Shown here: positions 45,441 through 54,394 of the stretch, in pieces | Position numbering within the stretch: the stretch's first letter is position 1 | How the letters are laid out: each line of letters opens with the position of its first letter | From: Rhodothermus marinus DSM 4252 | Lineage (GTDB): Bacteria > Bacteroidota > Rhodothermia > Rhodothermales > Rhodothermaceae | Assembly (NCBI RefSeq): GCF_000024845.1 | Contig: NC_013501.1 | Coordinates: forward strand, 1,306,001-1,370,000 | Reading direction: 5' to 3' | Length of the DNA stretch: 64,000 nt | Program-made: the position numbers and the translations under genes | Notes under the pieces: model-generated | What the model was told of the DNA's origin: nothing | Databases searched by the model: none | What the model saw: only the letters and a program-made list of their open reading frames with translations

Positions 45441-47744
45441 ATGTCAGCCATGAAAGCGTTGCGTGTGCCATCCGTGCTGCGATGGGGACTCCTGGGTGTT
45501 TCCCTGCTGATTGTCGGCGTTACTGAAGCCCAGGTCCGGCGATATGAGGTGCATCGCCGGGGCATGTTGCACGAGACTGTCTACAACACGGGTGAAATCG
45601 GACGAGCTTACCATCAGGGACAGGCGGGCAATGCCACGACGGTTCCGCTCATGGAATGGCCTGGTTTCTCGGCCACTGTGGTGGACGACATTTCTTATGA
45701 CGGCAAACATCACATTCTCGGTGGTGGCATTCATATTTCCGGCGATGCCGCTGATACCACCCAGCGGATGTTTGCCTTCTGCGGGGCGGTCGGTGCCGGC
45801 ACGCCGGAGCAGGTGGCCGGCCGCTGGGCCTTCCCCTACAGCATCGTTCGCATCGAGAACTATCCGGTACTCGAAAACGGCGAACTGAACCCGGACTACA
45901 ACCCGGACGAAGCCGAAGAGATTATCATCGCCACGTGGGGCACGCCTCTGGGTATTCTGGTCAAACGCACCACGCGGGCCTGGAGCTATCCTGACTACAA
46001 CGACTTCATCATCTACGAATACGAACTGACCTACACCGGCGATCGGGATGGCGACCTGGTGCCCGACACCGACGTGCCATTGACCGACGTGCTGGTCAGC
46101 TTCGCCTATGGCTTTGCGCCCAATATGTTCGGCTACCAGCGTCAGTACAACCGCTGGCTCTATTCCGACTTCGAGCGCAACGACCAGCGCGCCCGGTTCG
46201 ATCCCATGCGCTGGCTGGCCTACAACCTGCACATGAATGGCCTGCCGGATCCCGTCTACTACGAGGAATGGGGGCGCACCGGCATGAACGGCGGCGGTCT
46301 GAATGCACCCGGCGCGCCCGGTTTTATGATGCTCTACTACGACACGGAGCATCTGGCCACGCCGGAAGAGACGCACGCGGCCGTGGCTGCCAGTGACTCG
46401 GCCATCGTCTGGACGCTGGAATACGGCGGGGGCCCCAAGATCAAACAACCCTGGATGGTTCGTCTGGAAACGAGTAACCTGCGTCAGTCGAAAATTGAAC
46501 AGCAATACGTGGTAGATCCGCGTAAAAACCCACCCTATCGGGCGGGTTCTATAGAGCCGCCGGCGGGCGATAGTACGCACCCGGCGTACCAGTGGTATCA
46601 GCAGTACTGGGTCGGGCGCGGACAGTTCAACCATCGACAGACCCGCAAGGCGGTGGGGCGCATGTTTACCTTCGGCCCTTATACGCTGCATATCGGGGAC
46701 AAAATTGAGTTCTCGTATGCGGAAGTGATCGGCTACGGGGCGGCGCGCAAGGAAGAGACGGACGCCGGGCTTCTGGACTTTGGGGGCTCCTGTGGGGAAG
46801 ATTGCGGTGAGCCCAGTGAGAAAGCATTCTATCCAGTGCCAAACTGGTACGAGAAGATCCTCTATGGCGGTACGCCTTTCCCGGGCTACCCGTACGGTTT
46901 CCTTTATGAATACGGAAGCACGTACCTGTCGGAGTATGACCTGCCGGACTACGTGGACTCGGATGTGGTGACCGTCCGCGAGGTGGCCGACAAGGCCAAA
47001 GAGGCCTACACCGGCGATCCTTCGGGGCCGCCGTATGCGATCGAGCAGTTCCCCAAAGACGGCGTCTATCGGCTCCCTATCCCGGTTCCGGCGCCGGCCA
47101 TCGAAGTGGCCAACGATGAGCGGGGTAACAACATCATTTACTGGGGGCCGCAGGTCGAACAGTTCGACCATCCACGGCTCATGGGTCGCTTCGATCACTA
47201 CGAGGTGTATCGGGCGCCGCATCCGACCGGTCCCTGGACGCTGCTGGCGGTCGTGCGGCCGGGGGACCCCAACTACGTCAATCAGGGCGACATCTCCTTC
47301 GTGCCGAACGGTTACTACTTCGTGCGGGACCCCGAGCCACGCATTGGCGAGACCTTCTACTACTCGGTGTTGAGCGTTGACGAGCACGGCAACAGGAGCG
47401 GTCGGACCAACATCACCCGGCACGAGTCGCAACTGGGACCGGTCGAAAAGCTCGGTAACGTCTACGTAGTGCCCAACCCGTTTGTCGTCAGCTCGGGCTT
47501 CGCCGGCGAGGTAGAGAGCCAGCTCCGCATCGGCTTCTACGGGCTTCCGGCTCGGGCTACGATCAAGATCTACTCGTTCTCCGGGCAACTGGTGGCCACC
47601 ATCGAGCACGACGATCCGACCTACTCGGTGGCTTATTTCCAGGTGACGCGCAACAATCAGCGGTTGGCCTCCGGGGTCTACTTCTACGTGATCACGACGC
47701 CGGAAGGTGAGGTGGCGCGCGGCAAGTTCGTCATCATCCGGTAA
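45441..47744 (+). CDS. Large exported protein of unknown function with Fn3-like region and T9SS-type tail
   Basis: 767-aa protein. Signal peptide up to about residue 31 (VTEAQ). A long region without a recognised family follows (residues 32-560, rich in Tyr/Trp/Gly and acidic loops). Around 580-660 comes a fibronectin-III-like stretch (HYEVYRAPHPTGPWTLLAVV). The tail, VYVVPNPFVVSSGF ... GVYFYVITTPEGEVARGKF, resembles T9SS/Por sorting domains. It starts eight bases after the TonB receptor gene and takes the place that SusD has in other Bacteroidota. A surface glycan-binding partner is plausible but unproven. Confidence 0.65.
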   Translation: MSAMKALRVPSVLRWGLLGVSLLIVGVTEAQVRRYEVHRRGMLHETVYNTGEIGRAYHQGQAGNATTVPLMEWPGFSATVVDDISYDGKHHILGGGIHISGDAADTTQRMFAFCGAVGAGTPEQVAGRWAFPYSIVRIENYPVLENGELNPDYNPDEAEEIIIATWGTPLGILVKRTTRAWSYPDYNDFIIYEYELTYTGDRDGDLVPDTDVPLTDVLVSFAYGFAPNMFGYQRQYNRWLYSDFERNDQRARFDPMRWLAYNLHMNGLPDPVYYEEWGRTGMNGGGLNAPGAPGFMMLYYDTEHLATPEETHAAVAASDSAIVWTLEYGGGPKIKQPWMVRLETSNLRQSKIEQQYVVDPRKNPPYRAGSIEPPAGDSTHPAYQWYQQYWVGRGQFNHRQTRKAVGRMFTFGPYTLHIGDKIEFSYAEVIGYGAARKEETDAGLLDFGGSCGEDCGEPSEKAFYPVPNWYEKILYGGTPFPGYPYGFLYEYGSTYLSEYDLPDYVDSDVVTVREVADKAKEAYTGDPSGPPYAIEQFPKDGVYRLPIPVPAPAIEVANDERGNNIIYWGPQVEQFDHPRLMGRFDHYEVYRAPHPTGPWTLLAVVRPGDPNYVNQGDISFVPNGYYFVRDPEPRIGETFYYSVLSVDEHGNRSGRTNITRHESQLGPVEKLGNVYVVPNPFVVSSGFAGEVESQLRIGFYGLPARATIKIYSFSGQLVATIEHDDPTYSVAYFQVTRNNQRLASGVYFYVITTPEGEVARGKFVIIR

Positions 47745-47767
47745 ACGACACGAATTTCGGGGGAAAC

Positions 47768-48823
47768 ATGAAAGCTTACGGCTTCACAGTTCGAGCGCTC
47801 CGGCGGAGCCGTCTGGCGCTGGCACTTGCCGGGCTGATGCTGGTGGCCTGGCCGTCGTGGGCGCAGAAGGTGGGTACGACCTCCATGCAGTTTCTCAAGG
47901 TGATGCCGGTGGCGCGGGCCACGGCACTGGGCGACGCCTTCGTGGCGCTGGCCGAGGGCGTGGAGTCGGTCTTCTGGAACCCTTCCGGCCTGGCACTGGG
48001 CGAAGGCTTCCAGATCTCGGGCACGCATATCCCGTATCTGATCGACACGCGGATTTCTTCGGCGGCGATCGCCTTCCCGCTGGGCGACTTGAACCGCATC
48101 GGCATTCTGGTCCAGTACGTCGATTACGGGGAGATCGTCGAGACGCGGACGGATCTGCTCGGCTTCAACCCGGATGGCACCTACAATCCGGGGCTGACCG
48201 GCAACACGTTCAGTCCGCAGGCCTGGGCGGTGGGTCTCTCCTACGGGCGCTCGCTCAACGACCAGTTCCGCATTGGCATTACGGCCAAGTACGTCCACGA
48301 ATCCCTGTACGACGGGCCCACCACGTTTACCGATCCGGAAACCGGCGCGACATATGCCACCAGTACCAGTGTCGTGCTGTTCGACTTTGGCCTGCAGTAC
48401 GACACCGGCTACCGGACGCTTCGGCTGGGGGCTGCCGTGCAGAACTTCGGACCGGAGGTGGCCTTCGTGGAGGAAAACTTCGCGGCACCGATGATCTTCC
48501 GGCTCGGGGCTGCCTGGGACCTTGTCGGGCCGTCGGCGCTGCTTTTCAACACGAGCGGCCAGCGGTTCACCATGGTGTTCGACATGGTGCATCCCAACGA
48601 CTACGATCAGCAGGCCCATGTGGGCGTGGAGTACGTTTTTGCCGACGTGCTGGCACTCCGGGCCGGGCGAAAGATCAACTACGATACCGAAAAATGGACG
48701 CTGGGCGGCGGGCTGCACATCGGCCTGGGCGCGGCTGACCTGTCGTTTGACTATTCCTACAACGACATGGGCGAAGACCTGGGCGCAGCCCACCGCATCA
48801 CGTTGAGCGCACGACTGAAGTAG
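47768..48823 (+). CDS. PorV/PorQ-family outer-membrane protein
   Basis: 351-aa beta-barrel protein. Signal peptide with cleavage near WAQ (about residue 36), then the family pattern MPVARATALGDAFVALAEGVESVFWNPSGLAL, typical of PorV/PorQ and the wider FadL-like fold. PorV shuttles T9SS cargo to the attachment complex. This paralog lies directly behind a T9SS-tailed protein and before T9SS-tailed lyases, so a dedicated role in exporting or holding them is possible; a simple outer-membrane channel is the alternative. A GGGGGAAAC ribosome site precedes the ATG. Confidence 0.8.
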   Translation: MKAYGFTVRALRRSRLALALAGLMLVAWPSWAQKVGTTSMQFLKVMPVARATALGDAFVALAEGVESVFWNPSGLALGEGFQISGTHIPYLIDTRISSAAIAFPLGDLNRIGILVQYVDYGEIVETRTDLLGFNPDGTYNPGLTGNTFSPQAWAVGLSYGRSLNDQFRIGITAKYVHESLYDGPTTFTDPETGATYATSTSVVLFDFGLQYDTGYRTLRLGAAVQNFGPEVAFVEENFAAPMIFRLGAAWDLVGPSALLFNTSGQRFTMVFDMVHPNDYDQQAHVGVEYVFADVLALRAGRKINYDTEKWTLGGGLHIGLGAADLSFDYSYNDMGEDLGAAHRITLSARLK

Positions 48824-48847
48824 GATTTGCAAAACGACTGCTGAGCA

Positions 48848-50245
48848 ATGGCAACGAATCGTATGATTTACCGGCTTCTGCTGGCGCTCGGCCTGCTGCT
48901 CGGGCCGACCGGCGCAGCAATCGCTCAGGGCGTGGCCGATCCGCTGCTGTTTCAAGGGATGGATCAGACGGTGTGGCCGGGCGCGCGGGCGCGTGCCATG
49001 GGCGGGGTGGTGATGGGCGACTACCGGGATGCGACGGCGCTGTTTGCCGATCCGGCTGCATTGGCGCGCCTCGAGCGTGCCGAGGTCCGCATCGGGGGCA
49101 GTTATTCGGCCACCTCGCTCGATCAGGAGGTGCGCTGGATCCCGGATCGCATTTATGCCGAGCTGAGCCTGGTGCTCGAAAACGATCCGGACAAACTCGT
49201 GCTGACGCGGCCCTTCGATTCGATCCGGCCGGACTGGCACCACAGTTATACGGCGACGCGGCCGACGGTGGTCGCGCTGGCTTTCCCGTTTGAGGCGCTG
49301 GGCGTTTCGTGGGCGGCCGGGCTCGGCTTCGGGCAACTGGCTGCGCTGGACCATTACTACCAGAACAACAACGCGCTGGACCCTAACATCGGGCGGATGC
49401 GGCCTGCTCCCGTGCCGCGCGTGCAGGAAGGCGATTCGCTGCTGGTGGACTGGTTCCAGTTTGCCCGCGAGCGCAGAGGCGCACTTTACGGCATCACGCC
49501 GGCCCTGGCCTTTCGGCACGGCCGCCTCGCCTTCGGGCTGTCGGTCACGGTGCTGACCGGATCGTCCGACGACTGGCAGCGCCGCTTCGGCCGTGGCCTG
49601 TTCATCCTGCGCTACAACAACGACTTCTCGCTGCTCCCTCCCGAAATCGGCGAGGTGATTTCGGAGGGAAGCTCCGACTACCGGGGCGTGCGCGCCGCGC
49701 TCTCCGGCCGCCTGGAATACGAGCGGTTTGCCGTGGGTATCGTACTGCGGCCGGGCTACACGCTGGAGCGCCGCTGGGAGACGAAAGCCGGCAACGAGGG
49801 GACCGACAAGCTCGAAATTCCCACCCAGGTGACCGTAGGGCTGGCACTCTATCCCTCCCGCGCCTGGCGCCTGGTAGCCGACTACGACCTGCGTCGGCTG
49901 GACGAGGCCCGTTACATCCCCGCCGGCAGTGAGGCACAGAAGCCCTGGGTGGGCAAGGGGACGTTTCGGCTGGGGGTCGAGTATCTGGCGTCGGACTGGC
50001 TGGCACTGCGGGCAGGCTACCGCGACGAACCGCAGAGTTTTGCACCGGCTGGCGACGCCTTCATCGACGACCCGGCCATCGCCTCGGTTTATACGGCGGG
50101 TGTGGGCATTACACGCGGTCCCTTTGTCGTGGACCTCACCTACGAGCTGTTTCGCCTGCGCTACGACGACCTCTGGATCTCCAACGTGAACACGAACCGG
50201 GTGAAGACGCACACGCTCCTGCTGGAGCTCGCTTATCGATTCTGA
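48848..50245 (+). CDS. Outer-membrane beta-barrel protein (FadL/PorV-like)
   Basis: 465-aa exported protein. Signal peptide to about residue 26 (AIAQ), then QTVWPGARARAMGGVVMGDYRDATALFADPAALARL, which repeats the A-R-A-M-G-G...DPAAL theme of FadL/PorV-type barrels. Amphipathic strands follow to a C-terminal aromatic ending (LLLELAYRF). It could be an outer-membrane channel for oligo-uronates or a structural partner of the preceding protein. It is 24 bases after the PorV-like gene and six bases before the PL6 lyase gene, so all are probably co-transcribed. Confidence 0.75.
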   Translation: MATNRMIYRLLLALGLLLGPTGAAIAQGVADPLLFQGMDQTVWPGARARAMGGVVMGDYRDATALFADPAALARLERAEVRIGGSYSATSLDQEVRWIPDRIYAELSLVLENDPDKLVLTRPFDSIRPDWHHSYTATRPTVVALAFPFEALGVSWAAGLGFGQLAALDHYYQNNNALDPNIGRMRPAPVPRVQEGDSLLVDWFQFARERRGALYGITPALAFRHGRLAFGLSVTVLTGSSDDWQRRFGRGLFILRYNNDFSLLPPEIGEVISEGSSDYRGVRAALSGRLEYERFAVGIVLRPGYTLERRWETKAGNEGTDKLEIPTQVTVGLALYPSRAWRLVADYDLRRLDEARYIPAGSEAQKPWVGKGTFRLGVEYLASDWLALRAGYRDEPQSFAPAGDAFIDDPAIASVYTAGVGITRGPFVVDLTYELFRLRYDDLWISNVNTNRVKTHTLLLELAYRF

Positions 50246-50251
50246 AAACCC

Positions 50252-51997
50252 ATGCGTCCTGGAATCATTATCCTGCTGCTTGGTTGCTGGGTGGCCACCG
50301 CCCGGGCGCAGGCCGTCCGCTACGTGACCACGCCCGACGAGCTTCAGACGGCCATCCAGGCCGCACGGCCGGGCGACACCATCGTGATGGCCGACGGCAC
50401 CTGGCGGGACGTTGCGATCATCTTCGAGGCCAGCGGGGCTCCGGGCGATACCATCACGCTCCGGGCCGAGACGCCCGGTCGGGTGGTGCTGACCGGCCGT
50501 TCCCGACTGCGTATCGGCGGTGCCTACCTGAAGGTGGAAGGCCTGTGCTTCGAAAACGGCGCGTTACCCGAAGGCGAAGGCGTGATCGAATTCCGGGCCA
50601 ACGGTCGGCATGCCTTCCACAGCCGCCTGACCAACACGGCCATCATCAACTACAACCCACCGCGCAGGGAAACGGAATACAAGTGGGTTTCCCTGTACGG
50701 CCGCTTCAATCGTGTCGATCACTGCTACTTCGCTGGCAAGACGAACCGGGGCGCGTTGCTGGTGGTGTGGCTTCAGGATCCACCCAATGATGCCCCACCG
50801 GCCCACCGTATCGACCACAACTACTTCGGTCCGCGGCCGGAACTGGGTGAAAACGGCGCCGAGATCATCCGGATCGGCACCAGCGCCCGCTCAATGCAGG
50901 AGGCCCGCGTCGTGGTGGAGCGCAACCTTTTTCTGGAGACGAACGGAGAGATCGAAATCATCTCGAACAAGTCGGGCGGCAATATCTACCGGGGCAACAC
51001 CTTCCGACGGTGCCGGGGGACGCTCACGCTGCGCCACGGCAACGGGGCGCTCGTCGAAGGCAACTTCTTCTTCGGCGAGGGAATCGCCGGGACAGGCGGT
51101 GTGCGCATCATCGGCGAAGACCATCGTGTACTCAACAACTACTTCCAGGACCTGACCGGAACCGGCTACTATGCGGCGATCTCGGTGGTGCAGGGCGTGC
51201 CCGACTCGCCGCTCAACCGCTACTTTCAGGTGAAGCGGGCGGTGATCGCCCACAACACGTTCGTCAATACCGAGCGCAGCTTTGAAATCGGCATCGGAGC
51301 CAGCCCGGATCAGTCGCTGCCGCCCGAAGACCTGACCATCGCCAACAACGTGGTGCAGACCCGACTGGGTGCGCCCATCGTGACGACGCACCTGGAGCCT
51401 GTCGGAAAGACCACCTGGGCCGGCAACATTTTCTACGGTAAGCCCGGATCGTATCCGGAAGGGGCGGCGACGTTCGCCCATCCGGAACTGGTCCGAAGCG
51501 AAGACGGACTCTACCGCCCGGCGCCTACCAGCCCGCTCATCGACACGGCGCACCCGGACTTCGCGCTCGCGACGGACATGGACGGACAGCCGCGTAACGA
51601 CCGGACCCCCGATGTGGGCGCCGACGAAATGTCATCCGCACCCGTGCGCTGGCGGCCGCTCTCGCCTGCCGACGTGGGGCCCGACTGGCTGCGGGAGGCA
51701 AACATCGAAGTGAAGTTCGGAGGGAGACCCTCAAGACTGGCACCGCATACCTCCGGCTTTCCTTTTGAAGGCGTGACCTCCATGAGTTTTTACCTGGAGC
51801 GGCCGGCCCACGTTCGGATCAGCATGTTCGATCTGAGCGGGCGCAGAGTGATGACCGTGTTCGATGAACGGGTCGATGAAGGATCCCACGTATTTCGACT
51901 CGATGGCAGCCATTTGCCCACCGGGACCTACCTGCTGGTGATGGAGACCGACTGCAACGAACGCGACTATCGCCTGATTACCATCGCTCGGCCCTGA
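50252..51997 (+). CDS. Polysaccharide lyase family 6, alginate lyase (T9SS-secreted)
   Basis: 581-aa secreted lyase that cuts alginate by beta-elimination. Signal peptide to about residue 20 (ARAQ). A right-handed beta-helix of the PL6/chondroitinase-B family spans about 25-400, with ISNKSGGNIYRGNTF (Lys240) and TLTLRHGNGALVEGNFFFGE (Arg261). The 21-residue gap between them equals that of the catalytic Lys/Arg pair in chondroitinase B (K250/R271). A T9SS-type tail closes the protein (MSFYLERPAHVRISMFDLSG ... TYLLVMETD). Alginate rather than dermatan is inferred from the locus. Confidence 0.88.
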   Translation: MRPGIIILLLGCWVATARAQAVRYVTTPDELQTAIQAARPGDTIVMADGTWRDVAIIFEASGAPGDTITLRAETPGRVVLTGRSRLRIGGAYLKVEGLCFENGALPEGEGVIEFRANGRHAFHSRLTNTAIINYNPPRRETEYKWVSLYGRFNRVDHCYFAGKTNRGALLVVWLQDPPNDAPPAHRIDHNYFGPRPELGENGAEIIRIGTSARSMQEARVVVERNLFLETNGEIEIISNKSGGNIYRGNTFRRCRGTLTLRHGNGALVEGNFFFGEGIAGTGGVRIIGEDHRVLNNYFQDLTGTGYYAAISVVQGVPDSPLNRYFQVKRAVIAHNTFVNTERSFEIGIGASPDQSLPPEDLTIANNVVQTRLGAPIVTTHLEPVGKTTWAGNIFYGKPGSYPEGAATFAHPELVRSEDGLYRPAPTSPLIDTAHPDFALATDMDGQPRNDRTPDVGADEMSSAPVRWRPLSPADVGPDWLREANIEVKFGGRPSRLAPHTSGFPFEGVTSMSFYLERPAHVRISMFDLSGRRVMTVFDERVDEGSHVFRLDGSHLPTGTYLLVMETDCNERDYRLITIARP

Positions 51998-52049
51998 AGA
52001 AAACCGCTTTAAAACAGCCGCAACCGCTGCCAGCGCACCACGCTCTGAC

Positions 52050-52080
52050 TTGACGGTAACACTGCTTCGGTGTATTTTCT
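52050..52080 (+). promoter_or_regulatory. Candidate promoter of the PL17 gene
   Basis: TTG at 52050-52052, a 20-base gap and TATTTTCT at 52073-52080. It has the same spacing and almost the same -7 box as the promoter at 39097-39127. It implies a transcript start near 52087 and a short leader before ATG 52109/52112. Confidence 0.5.
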
Positions 52081-52083
52081 CAA

Positions 52084-52109
52084 CGTCATGTATGATGTAT
52101 TACAACATA
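52084..52109. promoter_or_regulatory. Second candidate operator of the GntR/FadR regulator
   Basis: The core TGTATGATGTATTACAACA at 52089-52107 agrees with the site at 39098-39116 in 15 of 19 positions. It lies right after the predicted -7 box, over the expected transcript start, a classical repressor position. The outer arms (CGTCATGTA / TACAACATA) are less symmetric than at the first site. Confidence 0.5.
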
Positions 52110-54334
52110 TGATGCGACGCACTCTACTGCTTCTGGGGTTGATGCTGGGCCTGCAGGGCACGGCATTTCTGGAAGTGCTCGCGCAGCCGCGGCATCCCCG
52201 TGTGTTCATCTCGGCCGAAGAGGCGGCGGCACTTCGGGAGAATGCCGAGCGCTACACGCTGCTCAGGACCACGCTGGCGCGCGTGCGGGCCGAGATGGAA
52301 GAGGTCCTGGCGAAGCCCATCGAAATTCCGCCGCCCGGCGAAGCCGGTGGTTACGAGCACGAGCGGCACAAGCAGAACTACCGCGAAATGTTCAAAGCCG
52401 GGCTGCTCTACCAGATCACCGGCGACGAACGCTATGCCCGGTTCGTGCGGGATATGCTGATGGGCTATGCGGCCATGTATCCCGAGCTGGGGCCGCATCC
52501 GCGCAGCGAGCGCCAGATTCCCGGCAAGCTCTTCCACCAGCTGCTCAACGAGTGCGTCTGGCTGGTGCACACCATTGTGGCCTACGACGCGATCTACAAC
52601 TGGCTGAGCGAGGCCGATCGGGCCCACATCGAGGCCAGCGTGTTTCGTCCGATGGCCTCCTGGATCATGAACGAAGGGGCCTACGAGTTCAACCGCATCC
52701 ACAACCACGGCACCTGGGCGGTAGCCGCGGTGGGCATGACCGGCTACGTGATCGGCGAGCCGGACTGGGTGGAAAAGGCGCTTTACGGCAGCAATAAAGA
52801 GGGAAAAAGCGGGTTTTATGCGCAGCTCGATCAGCTCTTCTCACCGGACGGCTACTACATGGAAGGCCCCTATTACGCCCGCTATGCGCTCTGGCCTTTC
52901 TTCTTCTTTGCCGAGGCGATCGAGCGGTACGAGCCCGAGCGCGGCATCTACGCCTATCGCGACAGCATCCTGAAAAAAGCCCTTTATGCCACGGTGCAGA
53001 CCGCCTTTCCGGATGGCGTCCTGCCGCCGCTTAACGATGCCTCGCTCACGATGGACATTCGGGCGCCGGGCGTCGTGCTGGCCACCGATGTGGTGTTTGC
53101 CCGCTACGAGGGCGATCCGGCCCTGCTGGGCGTGGCGCACGAACAGGGCCAGGTGGTGCTCAACGGCGCGGGGCTGGCCGTGGCGAAAGCCTACGACGAG
53201 GCGTCCGAAGTGCCCCGGATGACGTGGCCCAGTGTCGAGTTCACCGACGGGGCCGACGGCCGGCGAGGTGGTATCGGCTTTCTGCGTACCGGCGTGGGCC
53301 GCGACCAGACCGTCGTGCTCATGAAGTACGGCGTGCACGGACTGGGGCACGGCCACTTCGACAAGCTGCACTTCATGCTCTACGACAACGGCCGCCAGGT
53401 CATCCGAGACTACGGCTTTGCCCGGTTCATCAACGTGGAACCCAAGTACGGCGGCCGCTACCTCCCGGAAAACGAAAGCTACGCCAAGCAGACCATCGCT
53501 CATAACACGGTGGTGGTGGACGAGACCAGCCAGAACCGGGCCGATCGGGACGAGGCCGAGGCCATGTCGGGCCAGCGGCACTTTTTCGACGGCAGGGGCG
53601 GCCCCGTACAGGCCATGAGTGCGCGTGCCAACGGCTACTGGCCGGGCGTGAACATGCAGCGGACGCTGCTGCTCGTCGAAGATGCGCGGCTGGACTATCC
53701 CGTGGTGGTGGACCTCTTCCGGGTGACGGCCGACACCATGCACCAGTACGACTATCCCCTGCACTTTCTGGGGCAACCCATCTGGGACAACCTGGGCATT
53801 CGGGGCTACCCCGATCAGCTCAGGCCGCTGGGGACCGACTTCGGCTACCAGCACATCTGGGAGGAGGCGCGAGCGCGCACCGATAGCGTCGTGCAGTTTA
53901 CCTGGCTCGATGGCTCGCGCTACTACACCTGGACGGTGGCGGCCGCCCCGGCCACAGAGGTCATCCTGGGACGCATCGGCGCTGGCGATCCCCGCTTCAA
54001 TCTACGCCGGGAACCGATGATTCTGGTGCGCCGCCGCGGCCGGGACCATCTGTTCGCCAGCGTCATCGAGCCGCATGGTTACTTCAACGAGGCGCGCGAG
54101 ATCAGCCTAAGGGCCAGGCCTCAGGTGCAGGCGGTACGGGTGATCGGCCACAGCGAGGCGGCCAGTGTGGTGGAGGTGGTCGGGAAGGGCGGCTGGACCT
54201 GGACCATCATGGTGACGAACGGGCCGGCCGATCCTGACGCCCGCCATACCGTCACGTTCGGCAACCGCACCTTCTCGTGGACGGGCAATTATGCGGTGGA
54301 GGGCGTGGTCGTTGCCAGTGATTCCCGCCGTTAA
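52109..54334 (+). CDS. Polysaccharide lyase family 17, exolytic oligoalginate lyase
   Basis: 741-aa enzyme that releases unsaturated monouronate from alginate oligomers. Signal peptide MMRRTLLLLGLMLGLQG, cleaved near LAQP; no lipobox and no T9SS tail, so it should be periplasmic. The alpha-toroid domain has NRIHNHGTW (Asn199, His200) and GYYMEGPYYARYA (Tyr255/256). The heparinase II/III domain has GHGHFDKLHFMLYD, DYGFARF and TIAHNTVVVD, the His/Asp/His set that binds zinc in PL17, and Tyr458. These positions match those known from Alg17C-type enzymes. I chose ATG 52109 (or 52112); a longer frame from 52070 would start inside the promoter. Confidence 0.9.
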   Translation: MMRRTLLLLGLMLGLQGTAFLEVLAQPRHPRVFISAEEAAALRENAERYTLLRTTLARVRAEMEEVLAKPIEIPPPGEAGGYEHERHKQNYREMFKAGLLYQITGDERYARFVRDMLMGYAAMYPELGPHPRSERQIPGKLFHQLLNECVWLVHTIVAYDAIYNWLSEADRAHIEASVFRPMASWIMNEGAYEFNRIHNHGTWAVAAVGMTGYVIGEPDWVEKALYGSNKEGKSGFYAQLDQLFSPDGYYMEGPYYARYALWPFFFFAEAIERYEPERGIYAYRDSILKKALYATVQTAFPDGVLPPLNDASLTMDIRAPGVVLATDVVFARYEGDPALLGVAHEQGQVVLNGAGLAVAKAYDEASEVPRMTWPSVEFTDGADGRRGGIGFLRTGVGRDQTVVLMKYGVHGLGHGHFDKLHFMLYDNGRQVIRDYGFARFINVEPKYGGRYLPENESYAKQTIAHNTVVVDETSQNRADRDEAEAMSGQRHFFDGRGGPVQAMSARANGYWPGVNMQRTLLLVEDARLDYPVVVDLFRVTADTMHQYDYPLHFLGQPIWDNLGIRGYPDQLRPLGTDFGYQHIWEEARARTDSVVQFTWLDGSRYYTWTVAAAPATEVILGRIGAGDPRFNLRREPMILVRRRGRDHLFASVIEPHGYFNEAREISLRARPQVQAVRVIGHSEAASVVEVVGKGGWTWTIMVTNGPADPDARHTVTFGNRTFSWTGNYAVEGVVVASDSRR

Positions 54335-54394
54335 CCGGCAATCCTCGAGAAAACCATAACCGAAGGCAGTGTCAAACCAAAAAAGAGTTGCGCG

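Noticed and set aside
45444-47609. 721-codon minus-strand frame, and similar long ones at 47684-50212 and 42713-44965
   Set aside because: Each mirrors a strong plus-strand gene with signal peptide or family motifs. The antisense products have no recognisable domain or signal.
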